DNA of 62,922 nucleotides from Oscillospiraceae bacterium (GTDB lineage Bacteria; Bacillota; Clostridia; Oscillospirales; Acutalibacteraceae). Position numbers and translations under genes: made by a program. This document shows positions 44,408-53,607 of this stretch, piece after piece. A model generated the notes under the pieces. That model was not told the DNA's origin and ran no database searches. It saw only the letters and a program-made list of their open reading frames with translations. The DNA lies in assembly GCA_015065605.1 (NCBI GenBank), contig SVPZ01000011.1, positions 1 through 62,922 of the forward strand. Reading direction: 5' to 3'. The first letter of the stretch is position 1. Each line of letters starts with the position of its first letter.

Positions 44408-44426
44408 TTATTTTTTCAATTATTAT
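44398..44426 (+). promoter_or_regulatory. Sigma-A promoter of bioY
   Basis: TTGACA, 17-nt spacer, TATTAT; the -35 lies inside the right arm of the palindrome. Confidence 0.6.
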
Positions 44427-44461
44427 TTAAAATATAAAAGATAAAACGGGGGGTAGAAATA

Positions 44462-44992
44462 ATGCAAAAAACACTTTATAAAACCGTGCGCAGCGGTATT
44501 TTTGCGGCAATAATCTGCGTGAGTTCGTTTTTTGTTATTCCTATCGGTACCGTGCCCATATCTTTTACTGTTTTTGCGGTTATGCTTTGCGCTATAGTTC
44601 TTTCTCCGCTTGAAGCCTTTTTTGCTTCGGCAGTGTACGTTTTAATGGGCGCTGTGGGACTTCCCGTTTTTTCGGGAGGAAGCGGTGGCTTTGGTATGCT
44701 TTTCGGTATTACGGGCGGATATATATGGTCATATCCGTTGCTTGCCTTAATCGTGGCTCTTTTTGCAAAAATAAACTTAAATAATAAACTGCTTAAATTT
44801 GCAGTTTCTTTTACAGGCTGTTTAATCGGTATTATTTTATGTTATACTCTTGGAACCTTCCAATATATTCTGGTGGCAAAAACGCATCTTTATACGGCGC
44901 TTGGCGTTTGCGTAATACCCTTTGTGCCGATTGATATTATAAAAGCATTGGCGGCTGTCAGCATAGGATTTGCCGTTAAAAGCAGAATTTAA
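44462..44992 (+). CDS. bioY: Biotin ECF transporter substrate-binding component BioY
   Basis: A 176-residue membrane protein with about six helices that captures biotin and works with a shared energising module (EcfA1A2T) coded elsewhere. The BioY signature is present: VPISFTVFAVMLCAIVLSP, then VLMGAVGLPVFSGGSGGFGM and LFGITGGYIWSYPL. C-terminal FVPIDIIKALAA is also typical. No biotin synthesis genes are near, suggesting biotin scavenging. GGGGGG ribosome-binding site 7 nt before ATG. Confidence 0.93.
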   Translation: MQKTLYKTVRSGIFAAIICVSSFFVIPIGTVPISFTVFAVMLCAIVLSPLEAFFASAVYVLMGAVGLPVFSGGSGGFGMLFGITGGYIWSYPLLALIVALFAKINLNNKLLKFAVSFTGCLIGIILCYTLGTFQYILVAKTHLYTALGVCVIPFVPIDIIKALAAVSIGFAVKSRI

Positions 44993-44996
44993 AAAC

Positions 44997-45026
44997 AGAA
45001 GTGAGATTCTCACTTCTATTTTTTTG
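44997..45026 (+). terminator. Terminator of bioY
   Basis: agaagtgag-att-ctcacttct followed by a T7 run. Confidence 0.8.
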
Positions 45027-45076
45027 CGCAATATTTCCAATATTCTATGATTTTGCTTTAAAAATTCTAAAATTCC

Positions 45077-45105
45077 TTTACAAATATATATAAATTAATT
45101 AAAAT
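45077..45105 (+). promoter_or_regulatory. Sigma-A promoter of the mannosidase operon
   Basis: TTTACA, 17-nt spacer, TAAAAT. Confidence 0.55.
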
Positions 45106-45127
45106 AAAATTAAAAGCAGGTGATGAT

Positions 45128-45955
45128 GTGAAGTATCAAAATTTTACCTATAAAGACCATATAAATAAAGAACATCATATTTCTGCTCAGAAAAAGAAAT
45201 ACGGCGGTAACACAGGTATTCATTTTCACGAATTTTTTGAAATTGAAATAGCGATAGACGGAACAGGCGCCTGTATGATTAACGGTAACGAATACGCTAT
45301 GAAACGTGGAACGGGATATATTCTTACCCCTGCCGATTTTCATTATCTGAGCGGCAAGGAAAATTTAATGCTTTATAACGTTATGTTTGACGAAAGTATA
45401 GTTAATAAACAGTTACTTGTAAAGCTTTTCGAAAACGAAAAAAACAGATACTTTTCCTTCGACGAAAATGAAATTAAAGAAATAACCTTTTTGTGTGAAG
45501 CTTTGATTAAGGAAAGAAACGAAGAAAAAGAACACGTTTCTTTTGCAGTAACTAACCTTTTAGAACTTATTATCATATTCATTTTGCGTAAAATTGGGTC
45601 AAACGAAAGTAAAAACGGTCGTAACAGCCTTGTTATGAATAACGTATTAAGATATATTTACACGCACTTAAGAGAAAATCCTACCCTTGCTCAAATGGCG
45701 GCGATGTGCAACTATTCACCTAATTATTTCAGCCGTTTGTTCAGGGAAAATACCGGTAAAAAATATACTGATTTTTTAAATTCATTAAAAATAAATACTG
45801 CAAAGCGGTTGCTTTCGTCAAGCGAAATTTCGGTAAAGGAAATAGCGCAGGAGTGCGGATATTCCTCGGTGTCAAATTTCTATAGGGTCTTTAAAGAAGA
45901 AACGGGAATAGCGCCGCTTAATTTCAGAAGGAGCAAAAACGATTATGAAAAATAA
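45128..45955 (+). CDS. AraC-family transcriptional regulator of the mannosidase operon
   Basis: A 275-residue regulator with an N-terminal cupin domain (GIHFHEFFEIEIAIDGTG, metal/sugar-binding type) and a C-terminal AraC double helix-turn-helix (LAQMAAMCNYSPNYFSRLF, EIAQECGYSSVSNFYRVFK). GTG start at 45128 with AGGTGATG just upstream. It overlaps the GH38 gene by 11 bases, so regulator and enzyme are co-translated; it probably activates its own operon in response to a mannose-containing sugar. Confidence 0.88.
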   Translation: MKYQNFTYKDHINKEHHISAQKKKYGGNTGIHFHEFFEIEIAIDGTGACMINGNEYAMKRGTGYILTPADFHYLSGKENLMLYNVMFDESIVNKQLLVKLFENEKNRYFSFDENEIKEITFLCEALIKERNEEKEHVSFAVTNLLELIIIFILRKIGSNESKNGRNSLVMNNVLRYIYTHLRENPTLAQMAAMCNYSPNYFSRLFRENTGKKYTDFLNSLKINTAKRLLSSSEISVKEIAQECGYSSVSNFYRVFKEETGIAPLNFRRSKNDYEK

Positions 45956-48512
45956 ACTTTACGTAATTTCACACACTCATTGGGACAGAGAATGGTATAT
46001 GAGCTTTGAAAGTCACAGAGCAAGACTTGTTGAACTTATGGACAGCCTCATTGATCTTATGGAAAAAGAGCCCGATTATAAGTATTTTCATCTTGACGGA
46101 CAGACTATTGTTATTGAAGATTATCTTGAGATAAAGCCTTTTATGAAAGACAGACTCGACGCTCTTATTAAAGAGGGTAGAATAAAGGTGGGACCTTGGT
46201 ACGTTTTGCAGGACGAAACGCTTATTTCGGGTGAAGCAAACGTTAGAAATATGATAGAAGGAATGAACTTCTGCAAAGAAAACGGATACCCCGTTACAAA
46301 GGTTGGCTATTTCCCCGATGCCTTTGCAAATATTTCTCAGGCTCCTCAACTTTTAAACGGTTTTGGATTTGATAACGCTGTTTTCGGAAGAGGCCTTGGC
46401 GCCGTTATGGCAGATAACAAGGTTGGTGAGGTTGCCGACGATAAGGAACTTATCTGGGAGGGCGCCGACGGTAGTCGAGTAATGGGTATAATGTTTACCG
46501 AATGGTATGATAATGCCAACGAAATGCCGACGGATAAAGAAAAGTGCAAAGAGAAAATGGATAAAATGATTTCTCTTTTTGAAAAATATGCAAAAACTCC
46601 TCATTGGCTGGGAATGAACGGAAGCGACCATCAACCCGTTCAGCGTGATTTGGCAGAAGCTTTAAATCTTGCCCGTGAAATTTACGGCGAAGAACTTCAG
46701 ATAGTGCACAGTAATTTCGACGAATATCTTTCTGCCGTAGGTCAATATAAATCCGAATTTCCAATTGTTAAAGGCGAACTGACGGGGCAGAAAACTTCAG
46801 GAAGATCTCCGATTTCAGATACCGCTTCCACACATCAGCCTCTTAAAAATAAAAACCATAAAGTTCAGAATTTACTTGAACAGCAGAGCGAACCTATCAG
46901 CGTAATGTCATACCTTTGCGGTGATATTTACAAAAAAGAGTATTTGCGCTACGGCTGGAAAAAACTTATGCAAAATCATCCTCACGATTCGATTTGCGCC
47001 TGTAGTTGCGATGACGTAGCAATTCAAATGTCGGCGCGTTTCGACTGCGCAAGGGACGTGGGTGAATATATAAGAAACGAAGCGGCTGAATATATCTGCG
47101 CTAAAATAGATACATCTTCTTTAGGAGAAAAGAGTATTGTTGTTTTTCATACCAATCCTTTTGAAACTAAAGGTACGGTAACTGCTGAGGTGTGGTTAAA
47201 GGAGGAAAGTGATTTTTATATTGCCGATGAGAAGGATAACGTAGTAAATTCTCATATAGTTCATCACGGAAATCAGTTCACCTTCAAACTTCCGAAAGAC
47301 AGTTTTCGCGTACCCGTCCGCGACCATAAATATACCGTAAAATTCCCCGTGGTTTTATCGGGTGTGGGTTATAGCGTATTTAAAATAAAACTTGGAAAAG
47401 CACCTTTAAATAAAACCGATTTAACGGTGTATGAAAAGGGCGCGGAAAATAAATATATACGCTTTAATATTGAAAATGACGGCACAATAACTCTTTTTGA
47501 TAAAATTTCAAAAAAAGAGTATAAAGGACTTAATCTGATTGAAGACGTAGGCGATAAAGGTAACGGATATAATTTCATCGGGACGGACGACCAAAAAACC
47601 GTTTTTGCAAAACTTAATAATATTGAATTGTCTGAAAAAAGCGGTTTCCACGCAGTATTTAAAATTGAAAGTCAAATAGATATTCCTAAAGGAATCGATG
47701 AAAATAATAACAGAACACAGGATTTTATCACCCATAAAATCACTAATTTTGTCACCATAAAAAATGACAGCCGAAGACTTGATTTTAAATTTACCGTAAA
47801 TAATCAAAGTGAAAACCATCGTTTGCGTACCCTCTTTACTACCGACACAAGCACCCCTTACGTTTATGCAGACGGACAGTTTGACGTAATAAAAAGAACT
47901 ATAAAGCCTGATGAAAGATGGAAAAACCCGTGCTATAATCAGCGACTTATGGCGTTTGTAAGTTTAGAAGACGAAAAGAGTGGATTTATGGTTGCTTCAA
48001 GGGGTCTTAACAGTTACGAGGTTATTCGTGACGGTAAAAACACCGTTGCTTTAACCTTACTTCGCGCAACCGGTACGTTAGGGGACTGGACTTGGGGACA
48101 AAAACCCGACCCGCTTATGCAGGTTAAGGGAGAAATAACTCTTGAATACTCTATACTTCCTTTTGCTTTAAGCGAAAAGGCAGAGGCATATAATGAAGCG
48201 TATAGCTTTAATTCCGACGGTATTTTTGCATTAGAAACCGACTGTCATAACGGTAATATGCCTTTAAGTAAAAGATTTATTGAAATTAAGGGAGAATATT
48301 TAAGATATTCTGCTCTTAAAAAGGCGGAAAATTCTGACGACCTTATTTTAAGAGTTTATAACGTTAGCGAAGAAGAGCAAAAAGCGGTATTTAACCTTGA
48401 CGGAGTGAAAATCGAGGCGATTACCAATCTTGCAGAGGATACTGACAGAGAATTTGACGGCAAAATTGCGCCTAAAAAAATAATGACATATAGACTTAAA
48501 AAAGAAGGGTAA
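45945..48512 (+). CDS. Alpha-mannosidase, GH38
   Basis: An 855-residue zinc-dependent retaining alpha-mannosidase. The N-terminal barrel opens with SHTHWDREWYMSF (first Zn ligands), then GPWYVLQDE, and GYFPDAFANISQ carrying the nucleophile Asp; MNGSDHQPVQ gives further active-site residues. The C-terminal half is the usual beta-sandwich region. No signal peptide, so it acts inside the cell on imported manno-oligosaccharide. Preceded by its AraC regulator and followed 2 bp later by a nitrilase-family gene. Confidence 0.93.
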   Translation: MKNKLYVISHTHWDREWYMSFESHRARLVELMDSLIDLMEKEPDYKYFHLDGQTIVIEDYLEIKPFMKDRLDALIKEGRIKVGPWYVLQDETLISGEANVRNMIEGMNFCKENGYPVTKVGYFPDAFANISQAPQLLNGFGFDNAVFGRGLGAVMADNKVGEVADDKELIWEGADGSRVMGIMFTEWYDNANEMPTDKEKCKEKMDKMISLFEKYAKTPHWLGMNGSDHQPVQRDLAEALNLAREIYGEELQIVHSNFDEYLSAVGQYKSEFPIVKGELTGQKTSGRSPISDTASTHQPLKNKNHKVQNLLEQQSEPISVMSYLCGDIYKKEYLRYGWKKLMQNHPHDSICACSCDDVAIQMSARFDCARDVGEYIRNEAAEYICAKIDTSSLGEKSIVVFHTNPFETKGTVTAEVWLKEESDFYIADEKDNVVNSHIVHHGNQFTFKLPKDSFRVPVRDHKYTVKFPVVLSGVGYSVFKIKLGKAPLNKTDLTVYEKGAENKYIRFNIENDGTITLFDKISKKEYKGLNLIEDVGDKGNGYNFIGTDDQKTVFAKLNNIELSEKSGFHAVFKIESQIDIPKGIDENNNRTQDFITHKITNFVTIKNDSRRLDFKFTVNNQSENHRLRTLFTTDTSTPYVYADGQFDVIKRTIKPDERWKNPCYNQRLMAFVSLEDEKSGFMVASRGLNSYEVIRDGKNTVALTLLRATGTLGDWTWGQKPDPLMQVKGEITLEYSILPFALSEKAEAYNEAYSFNSDGIFALETDCHNGNMPLSKRFIEIKGEYLRYSALKKAENSDDLILRVYNVSEEEQKAVFNLDGVKIEAITNLAEDTDREFDGKIAPKKIMTYRLKKEG

Positions 48513-48514
48513 AA

Positions 48515-49399
48515 ATGAAACTAAAGATAGCATTACTTCAGATATCTCCTGTGGGAAGCCTTGAAGGAAATCTTGAAAAGGGGATAAAGGCTTGTAAAAA
48601 AGCCAAGGAAATGGAAGCGGATATTGCGCTTTTTCCCGAAATGTTCAGTTGCGGTTATGATATTTACGAGCGACCTTTCAGCGTTTGGAAAAAAGATGCG
48701 ATAAGCGTAAACGGTGATTTTGTATCCTCTTTTAAAAATCTTTCAAAAGAACTTAATATGGCTATAGGAATTACTCTTTTGGAAGAATATAATCATAAGC
48801 CGCGAAATACTATGGTACTGTTTGACCGTTTCGGAAACGAAAAATTTATTTATGCAAAGGTGCATACCTGTGATTTTGGCGTTGAAAATAATTTGACACC
48901 GGGAGAGGAATTTTTCGTAACCGACCTTGATACCGAAAAAGGCAACGTAAAGGTTGGCGCAATGATTTGCTATGACCGAGAATTCCCCGAAAGCGCAAGA
49001 ATACTTATGCTTAAAGGCGCAGAACTTATTTTAGTTCCAAATGCCTGTCCTATGGAAATAAACCGCCTTTCGCAGCTAAGGGCGAGAGCGTATGAAAATA
49101 TGACCGCCATTGCGACCTGTAATTACCCGAAAACAGTTCCCGACTGTAACGGCGGTTCAACAGTTTTTGACGGCGTTGCATATCTGCCCGAACTTGAGGG
49201 CTCAAGGGATACCTGTCTGTTTATGGCAGACGGAAAAGAGGGCGTTTACATAGCGGAACTTGACCTTGAAATGCTTCGCGATTACCGTGAAAGAGAGGTG
49301 CACGGCAATTGCTATCGCCGTCCTGAAAAATATTCTCTTTTAACCGAAAGTGAAATTAATGCGCCTTTTATAAGAAAGGACAGAAGGGATATTCTATGA
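48515..49399 (+). CDS. Carbon-nitrogen hydrolase (nitrilase superfamily)
   Basis: A 294-residue amidase of the nitrilase superfamily. The catalytic triad is complete: Glu in LFPEMFSCG, Lys in YAKVHTCDFG and Cys in MICYDREFPE. The family cleaves amides such as N-carbamoyl amines, omega-amides and other carbon-nitrogen bonds; the sequence does not settle which. It is placed in the mannosidase operon (2-bp gap upstream, 4-base ATGA overlap downstream), which might link it to amino-sugar or glycosyl-amide breakdown. Confidence 0.87.
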   Translation: MKLKIALLQISPVGSLEGNLEKGIKACKKAKEMEADIALFPEMFSCGYDIYERPFSVWKKDAISVNGDFVSSFKNLSKELNMAIGITLLEEYNHKPRNTMVLFDRFGNEKFIYAKVHTCDFGVENNLTPGEEFFVTDLDTEKGNVKVGAMICYDREFPESARILMLKGAELILVPNACPMEINRLSQLRARAYENMTAIATCNYPKTVPDCNGGSTVFDGVAYLPELEGSRDTCLFMADGKEGVYIAELDLEMLRDYREREVHGNCYRRPEKYSLLTESEINAPFIRKDRRDIL

Positions 49400-49749
49400 A
49401 AAGAAAATTTCTTGAAAGTTTCATAAAGGAAGAATATGATATACCGCCCGAATTTCCATGGATAAAATATCCCTCCTTTGCCGTTTACCGTCATGGTGAA
49501 AATAAAAAATGGTTTGCGGTTATTATGGAAATCAAAAAGGAAAAAATCGGCATTCGTGAAGAGGGGACCGTAAACGTAGTTAATTTTAAATGCGACCCCT
49601 TGCTTATCGGAACACTTGTTAACGATAACGGAATCCACAGGGGTTATCATATGAATAAAAACTACTGGATAACGGTACGTCTTGACGGCAGCGTCGATGA
49701 AGAAAAAATAAAATGGCTGACGCATATCAGCTATGAACGTACTTTATAA
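49396..49749 (+). CDS. MmcQ/YjbR-family protein
   Basis: A 117-residue protein of the CyaY-like MmcQ/YjbR family: YPSFAVYRHGENKKWFAVIM, FKCDPLLIGTL, GYHMNKNYWITVRLDG and a C-terminal WLTHISYE. The family is suspected to bind DNA on structural grounds but has no proven role. Overlaps the upstream hydrolase by 4 bases; last gene of the operon. Confidence 0.85.
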   Translation: MKRKFLESFIKEEYDIPPEFPWIKYPSFAVYRHGENKKWFAVIMEIKKEKIGIREEGTVNVVNFKCDPLLIGTLVNDNGIHRGYHMNKNYWITVRLDGSVDEEKIKWLTHISYERTL

Positions 49750-49756
49750 AGAAAAA

Positions 49757-49785
49757 CCCGCCCGATTTACTTCGGGCGGATTTTA
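49757..49785 (+). terminator. Terminator of the mannosidase operon
   Basis: ccgcccga / tcgggcgg stem with 6-base loop and a T-rich tail. Confidence 0.8.
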
Positions 49786-49789
49786 ATAA

Positions 49790-49818
49790 TTGATTTTCAA
49801 ATGATAATATGATAAGAT
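49790..49818 (+). promoter_or_regulatory. Sigma-A promoter of the EEP operon
   Basis: TTGATT, 17-nt spacer, TAAGAT. Confidence 0.55.
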
Positions 49819-49853
49819 TAACGTACAATCAATGATTTTTGGGGAAGAAGATT

Positions 49854-50564
49854 ATGAAGATTAATATTATGAGTTATAACACTCAGCATTGCTTAAATTT
49901 TATAACGCGAAAAATTGATTTTGATATAATTGCTGATACTATCAAAAAGTGTGAGGCTGATATAGTAGGACTTCAGGAAATTCGTGATGAAGGTCAAGAT
50001 GCAGAGTATCAGTCACAAGTAAAAATAATTGCCGAAAAACTTGGCTATCAATATTACTATTTTGCCGAAGCTATTCGTATCGGCGGTGTAAACCCATACG
50101 GAAACGCTATTATTTCCCGTTATCCGATAATATCCGTTGAAACCATAAGAATTCCCGACCCCAAAACAAAAAAATATGACGGACATTATGAAAGCCGTTG
50201 TATTTTGAAGGCGAGAATAGACGCAGGAAACGGTCTTGACGTTTTTGTAAGTCATTTCGGACTTAATCCGGATGAACAGGAAAATGCAGTAAAAACAGTT
50301 GTTTTAAATACTCCTAAAGAACGTTGTGTGCTTATGGGCGATTTTAATATGGAGCCTGATAATCCGACTCTTAATCCTATTGCGCAGAAACTCTGTGATA
50401 CAGCGCAAAAATTTTCGGCTCCTAAATTAAGCCATCCTTCGGACGAACCAAGTATAAAAATAGACTATATATTTGTCAGCGAAGATATAAAAGTGCAATG
50501 CGCGGATATCCCTGAAATTATTTCTTCCGATCATAGACCGCATATTGCAACAATAGAAATTTAA
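49854..50564 (+). CDS. Cytoplasmic endonuclease/exonuclease/phosphatase-family protein
   Basis: A 236-residue EEP-fold hydrolase without signal peptide. Motifs in order: MSYNTQHC, VGLQEIRDE (metal Glu), FVSHFGLNPDEQ (His), LMGDFNMEPDNP (Asp-Asn) and SSDHRPHIA (Asp-His). Differs from the membrane-anchored EEP protein at 2065 in length and loops. ATG 49854 has GGGGAAG upstream; TTG 49839 is too close to that site. May be cotranscribed with the SDR gene 28 bp downstream. Confidence 0.85.
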   Translation: MKINIMSYNTQHCLNFITRKIDFDIIADTIKKCEADIVGLQEIRDEGQDAEYQSQVKIIAEKLGYQYYYFAEAIRIGGVNPYGNAIISRYPIISVETIRIPDPKTKKYDGHYESRCILKARIDAGNGLDVFVSHFGLNPDEQENAVKTVVLNTPKERCVLMGDFNMEPDNPTLNPIAQKLCDTAQKFSAPKLSHPSDEPSIKIDYIFVSEDIKVQCADIPEIISSDHRPHIATIEI

Positions 50565-50592
50565 AATTTTTAAAAGACAAAGCGGTGAGGTA

Positions 50593-51393
50593 ATGAAAAG
50601 CGTACTTATAACCGGTGCCTACGGCGGAATGGGAAAAGCAACCGCCGAACTTTTAAGTAAGCAGGGGATAATGGTTTTTTCGCTTGATAAAAACGTTTCT
50701 CCTTTAAATGAAAATATTATTCCCGTAAAAGCCGATATAACCGATGAGCAAAGCATTAAAGAGGCTTTTTTGCAGGTTAAAAACCATACCGACGAGCTTT
50801 TTGCAATTATTCATTTTGCAGGGGTTTATATGCTTGATTCCTTCATGGAAATAGATGAAAATGACTATGATAAAATTTTCGATATTAACGTAAAAGGCGC
50901 TTTTCTTATTAATAAAACCTTTTTGCCCCTACTTAAAAATCAAAGCAGGATTATTATTACCACAAGCGAACTTGCTCCGCTTTATCCGCTTGCTTTTACG
51001 GGAATTTATGCCGTTACGAAATCGGCGCTTGAAAGATATGCTTATTCGCTGAGAATGGAACTTCAGTTGCTAAGTATTAAGGTATCTACCCTCAGGGCAG
51101 GCGCCGTTAATACGGGAATGCTTTCGGTATCCACAAAAGCGCTTGATGATTTTTGCAATAAAACAAAGCTTTATTCTTTTTCTGCAAAGCGTTTTAAAAA
51201 TATTGTGGAAAGGGTAGAAGCAAGGCACGTTTCACCTCAAAAAATAGCAAAGAAAACCGTAAAAATACTAAATAAAAGAAATCCCGCTTTTTCCTATAGC
51301 ATTAACCGAAATCCATTGCTTATAATGCTTAATATACTTCCGAAAAGGCTGCAATTTTTTATTATAAAGAAAATTTTAAAAAAAGGAACGTAA
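50593..51393 (+). CDS. Short-chain dehydrogenase/reductase
   Basis: A 266-residue NAD(P)-dependent SDR. TGAYGGMGKATAELL is the coenzyme loop, IIHFAGVYM takes the place of the NNAG motif, TTSELAPLYPLAFTG contains the catalytic Ser, and IYAVTKSALERY gives the Tyr-x-x-x-Lys pair. A basic, hydrophobic C-terminal tail (about 240-266) may touch the membrane. Substrate unknown. The next gene starts 1 base after its stop. Confidence 0.87.
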   Translation: MKSVLITGAYGGMGKATAELLSKQGIMVFSLDKNVSPLNENIIPVKADITDEQSIKEAFLQVKNHTDELFAIIHFAGVYMLDSFMEIDENDYDKIFDINVKGAFLINKTFLPLLKNQSRIIITTSELAPLYPLAFTGIYAVTKSALERYAYSLRMELQLLSIKVSTLRAGAVNTGMLSVSTKALDDFCNKTKLYSFSAKRFKNIVERVEARHVSPQKIAKKTVKILNKRNPAFSYSINRNPLLIMLNILPKRLQFFIIKKILKKGT

Positions 51394-51394
51394 A

Positions 51395-51706
51395 ATGGAA
51401 AAAATTAAAATAACCGTAATGAGAAAAGCTCGGTATGACGATTTAATAGAAAAATATGAAAATCCTATAGAGCATGCCTGCGACATAAAAGAGGGAATGG
51501 TTTTTTATAGCGAAAATGCAGAAAAACCCGACGGTTTTTGCGACAGCGCGTGGGAAATAATTTACCCGTTTTTAAAGGAACTGGCACTTGGCGGCGGAAA
51601 TTTTTACGACGGCTGGATGAAGAATAAAAAATCCGCAATGCTTTCCTGTAACGACGGTTTTCGTCCCGTGAGTTTTTATATCGAAACAATTAATAAGGGA
51701 GAATAA
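51395..51706 (+). CDS. TIGR04076-family protein
   Basis: A 103-residue protein matching the pattern of the TIGR04076 family: KIKITVMRKARYDDLIEKY near the N terminus, a conserved Cys (HACDIKEG), PDGFCDSAW and the C-terminal SCNDGFRPVSFYIE. Role unknown; the family often occurs with redox or radical enzymes. It sits between the SDR gene (1-base gap) and the dGTPase-like gene (1-base gap) and is clearly in the same operon. Confidence 0.8.
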   Translation: MEKIKITVMRKARYDDLIEKYENPIEHACDIKEGMVFYSENAEKPDGFCDSAWEIIYPFLKELALGGGNFYDGWMKNKKSAMLSCNDGFRPVSFYIETINKGE

Positions 51707-51707
51707 T

Positions 51708-52901
51708 ATGCTTTGTTACGAAAAACTTTCCGAAAAAATGGAATTAAGCATAAAAGCTGACAGGGAAAACGGTACTTCTGGCACGCTTTCCTTTGATGAA
51801 AGTAAGGTTATACGCCGTTTTGCTGAGCGTGATAAGGCAAATGTTATTCGTACCGCCTTTATCCGCGATATTGACAAAATACTGCACTGCCCTTACTATA
51901 ACCGTTATGCCGATAAAACTCAGGTGTTTTCTTTTTATAAAAACGACGATATTACACATAGAAGTCTGCACGTTCAGCTTGTTTCACGAATTGCACGAAC
52001 AATAGGCAAGGCGCTCGGTCTTAACCTTGATTTAATTGAGGCTATTTCATTAGGACACGATATAGGTCATACTCCGTTCGGCCATGCAGGTGAAGAACTG
52101 CTGGATAAGCTTTATTTTGCTCACACGGGAAGAAGATTCAGTCATAACGTTCATTCGGTCAGAGTGCTTGATAAAATTTTCCCCTATAATATTTCACTTC
52201 AGACCTTAAACTCAATTGCAAGTCACGACGGTGAAATGGAACTTAATGAGTACCACCCGAAACCGCTTGACAGCTTCGAGGAGTTTGACAGGCAGATAGA
52301 GGATTGCTATACCGATAAAAGCAAAATAAAAAAACTTGTTCCTTCTACTCTTGAAGGCTGCGTAATGCGAATTTCCGATATTATCGCGTATCTCGGAAAA
52401 GACAGACAGGACGCCGAAAAAGCGGACGTTTTAAAGACCGATGCTTATGAAAATTGCGCTATAGGTACCTATAATGCCGAAATTATCAATAATCTTATTG
52501 TAAATATCATTGAGAACAGTTACAAAAAGCCTTATATAAAAATGGATGACGAGCATTTTGAGGCGCTTAAAAAAGCAAAGTCGGATAACTACGCGCTTAT
52601 TTATAAAAACGATACGGTTAAATCTGAAATAGAAGAAACCGTTGCTCCGATGATGACTGAAATTTATGAAAAACTGCTAAAGGATGTTGTTGATAAAAAT
52701 ACACAGTCACCTATTTTTACGCATCATATAAATTACGTAAACAAGGCTTTTTATAAAAGGGAAGAACCATACGAAGCAACCGAGCCAAATCAAATTGTTG
52801 TTGATTACATAGCAAGTATGACCGACGATTATTTTGTCGATTTGTATGCGTATCTTTTCCCTGACAGTAACAGAAAAATAAACTATAAAGGTTATTTTTA
52901 A
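51708..52901 (+). CDS. HD-domain dNTP triphosphohydrolase-like protein
   Basis: A 397-residue metal-dependent HD phosphohydrolase of the dGTPase type, which splits dNTPs to nucleoside and triphosphate. The HD metal site is complete: THRSLHVQLV (first His), LGHDIGHTPFGHAGE (His-Asp pair with the family extension) and a later Asp in RISDIIAYLGKD. RRFAERDKANVIRTAF is an N-terminal segment of the family. Shorter than E. coli Dgt and closer to the Gram-positive type. Tightly spaced with the upstream gene. Confidence 0.85.
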   Translation: MLCYEKLSEKMELSIKADRENGTSGTLSFDESKVIRRFAERDKANVIRTAFIRDIDKILHCPYYNRYADKTQVFSFYKNDDITHRSLHVQLVSRIARTIGKALGLNLDLIEAISLGHDIGHTPFGHAGEELLDKLYFAHTGRRFSHNVHSVRVLDKIFPYNISLQTLNSIASHDGEMELNEYHPKPLDSFEEFDRQIEDCYTDKSKIKKLVPSTLEGCVMRISDIIAYLGKDRQDAEKADVLKTDAYENCAIGTYNAEIINNLIVNIIENSYKKPYIKMDDEHFEALKKAKSDNYALIYKNDTVKSEIEETVAPMMTEIYEKLLKDVVDKNTQSPIFTHHINYVNKAFYKREEPYEATEPNQIVVDYIASMTDDYFVDLYAYLFPDSNRKINYKGYF

Positions 52902-52937
52902 ATAAGAAATCGTATTATAAAAAATTGAGGTGTTTTT

Positions 52938-53519
52938 ATGAAAAAAGTATTGTTATTAGGAGATTCAATTTGCAGTTGGTACACAAAAAACGTAAGAGAA
53001 GCGTTAGAGGGTAAATGCGAAGTTTATAAAATGAACGATAACGGCAGATATGCAGCCTATACCTTTTGGCAAGCAGAGGAAATGTTTAAAGAGTTCGGTC
53101 CATTTGACGTTGTTCATTGGAATAATGGATACTGGGATATGGGCGGTTCGGTTGAAGCGTCGGCAAATCCGCTTAAGGTGTACGTTTACTATTTGAAAAA
53201 AATAATTGAACTTTGCCGTAAAAACGGAGCAAAAATTATTTTCGCTACCACGACACCTCTTCCCGGTGAAGTTTCCGCTAAGGATAATACGGGCACAGGA
53301 TTAACTGTTGAGTGTGCCAACGACAGAGTTATAATGTTTAACGATGCCGCCAAAAAGGTTATGGAAGAAGAAAATATACCCGTTAACGACCTTTACGCTC
53401 TTTGCTTTGAACATGAAAATTACTATAAATGCGAGGACAATCTGCATCACTCCCCCGAAGGCAATCAGCGTTGCGGAGAACAGGTTGCAAAGGCTATTTG
53501 CGAGGTTTTGGGAATTTAA
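52938..53519 (+). CDS. SGNH/GDSL hydrolase
   Basis: A 193-residue esterase-type hydrolase. Block I is LLLGDSICSWY with the nucleophile Ser, block III is WNNGYWDM with the oxyanion Asn, and block V is EDNLHHSPEG with Asp-x-x-His. No signal peptide, so it acts in the cytoplasm, as do SGNH enzymes that remove acetyl groups from sugars. GAGGTG lies before ATG; 36 bp after the dGTPase-like gene and possibly in the same transcript. Confidence 0.87.
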   Translation: MKKVLLLGDSICSWYTKNVREALEGKCEVYKMNDNGRYAAYTFWQAEEMFKEFGPFDVVHWNNGYWDMGGSVEASANPLKVYVYYLKKIIELCRKNGAKIIFATTTPLPGEVSAKDNTGTGLTVECANDRVIMFNDAAKKVMEEENIPVNDLYALCFEHENYYKCEDNLHHSPEGNQRCGEQVAKAICEVLGI

Positions 53520-53607
53520 TAACTGATTTTAACGCTGTTTTAGGTGTTGGAATTTTGAAAATCAAGAAAAGCAAAATTTTATACTGAATAAAAGAGGGTA
53601 TAGAAAA

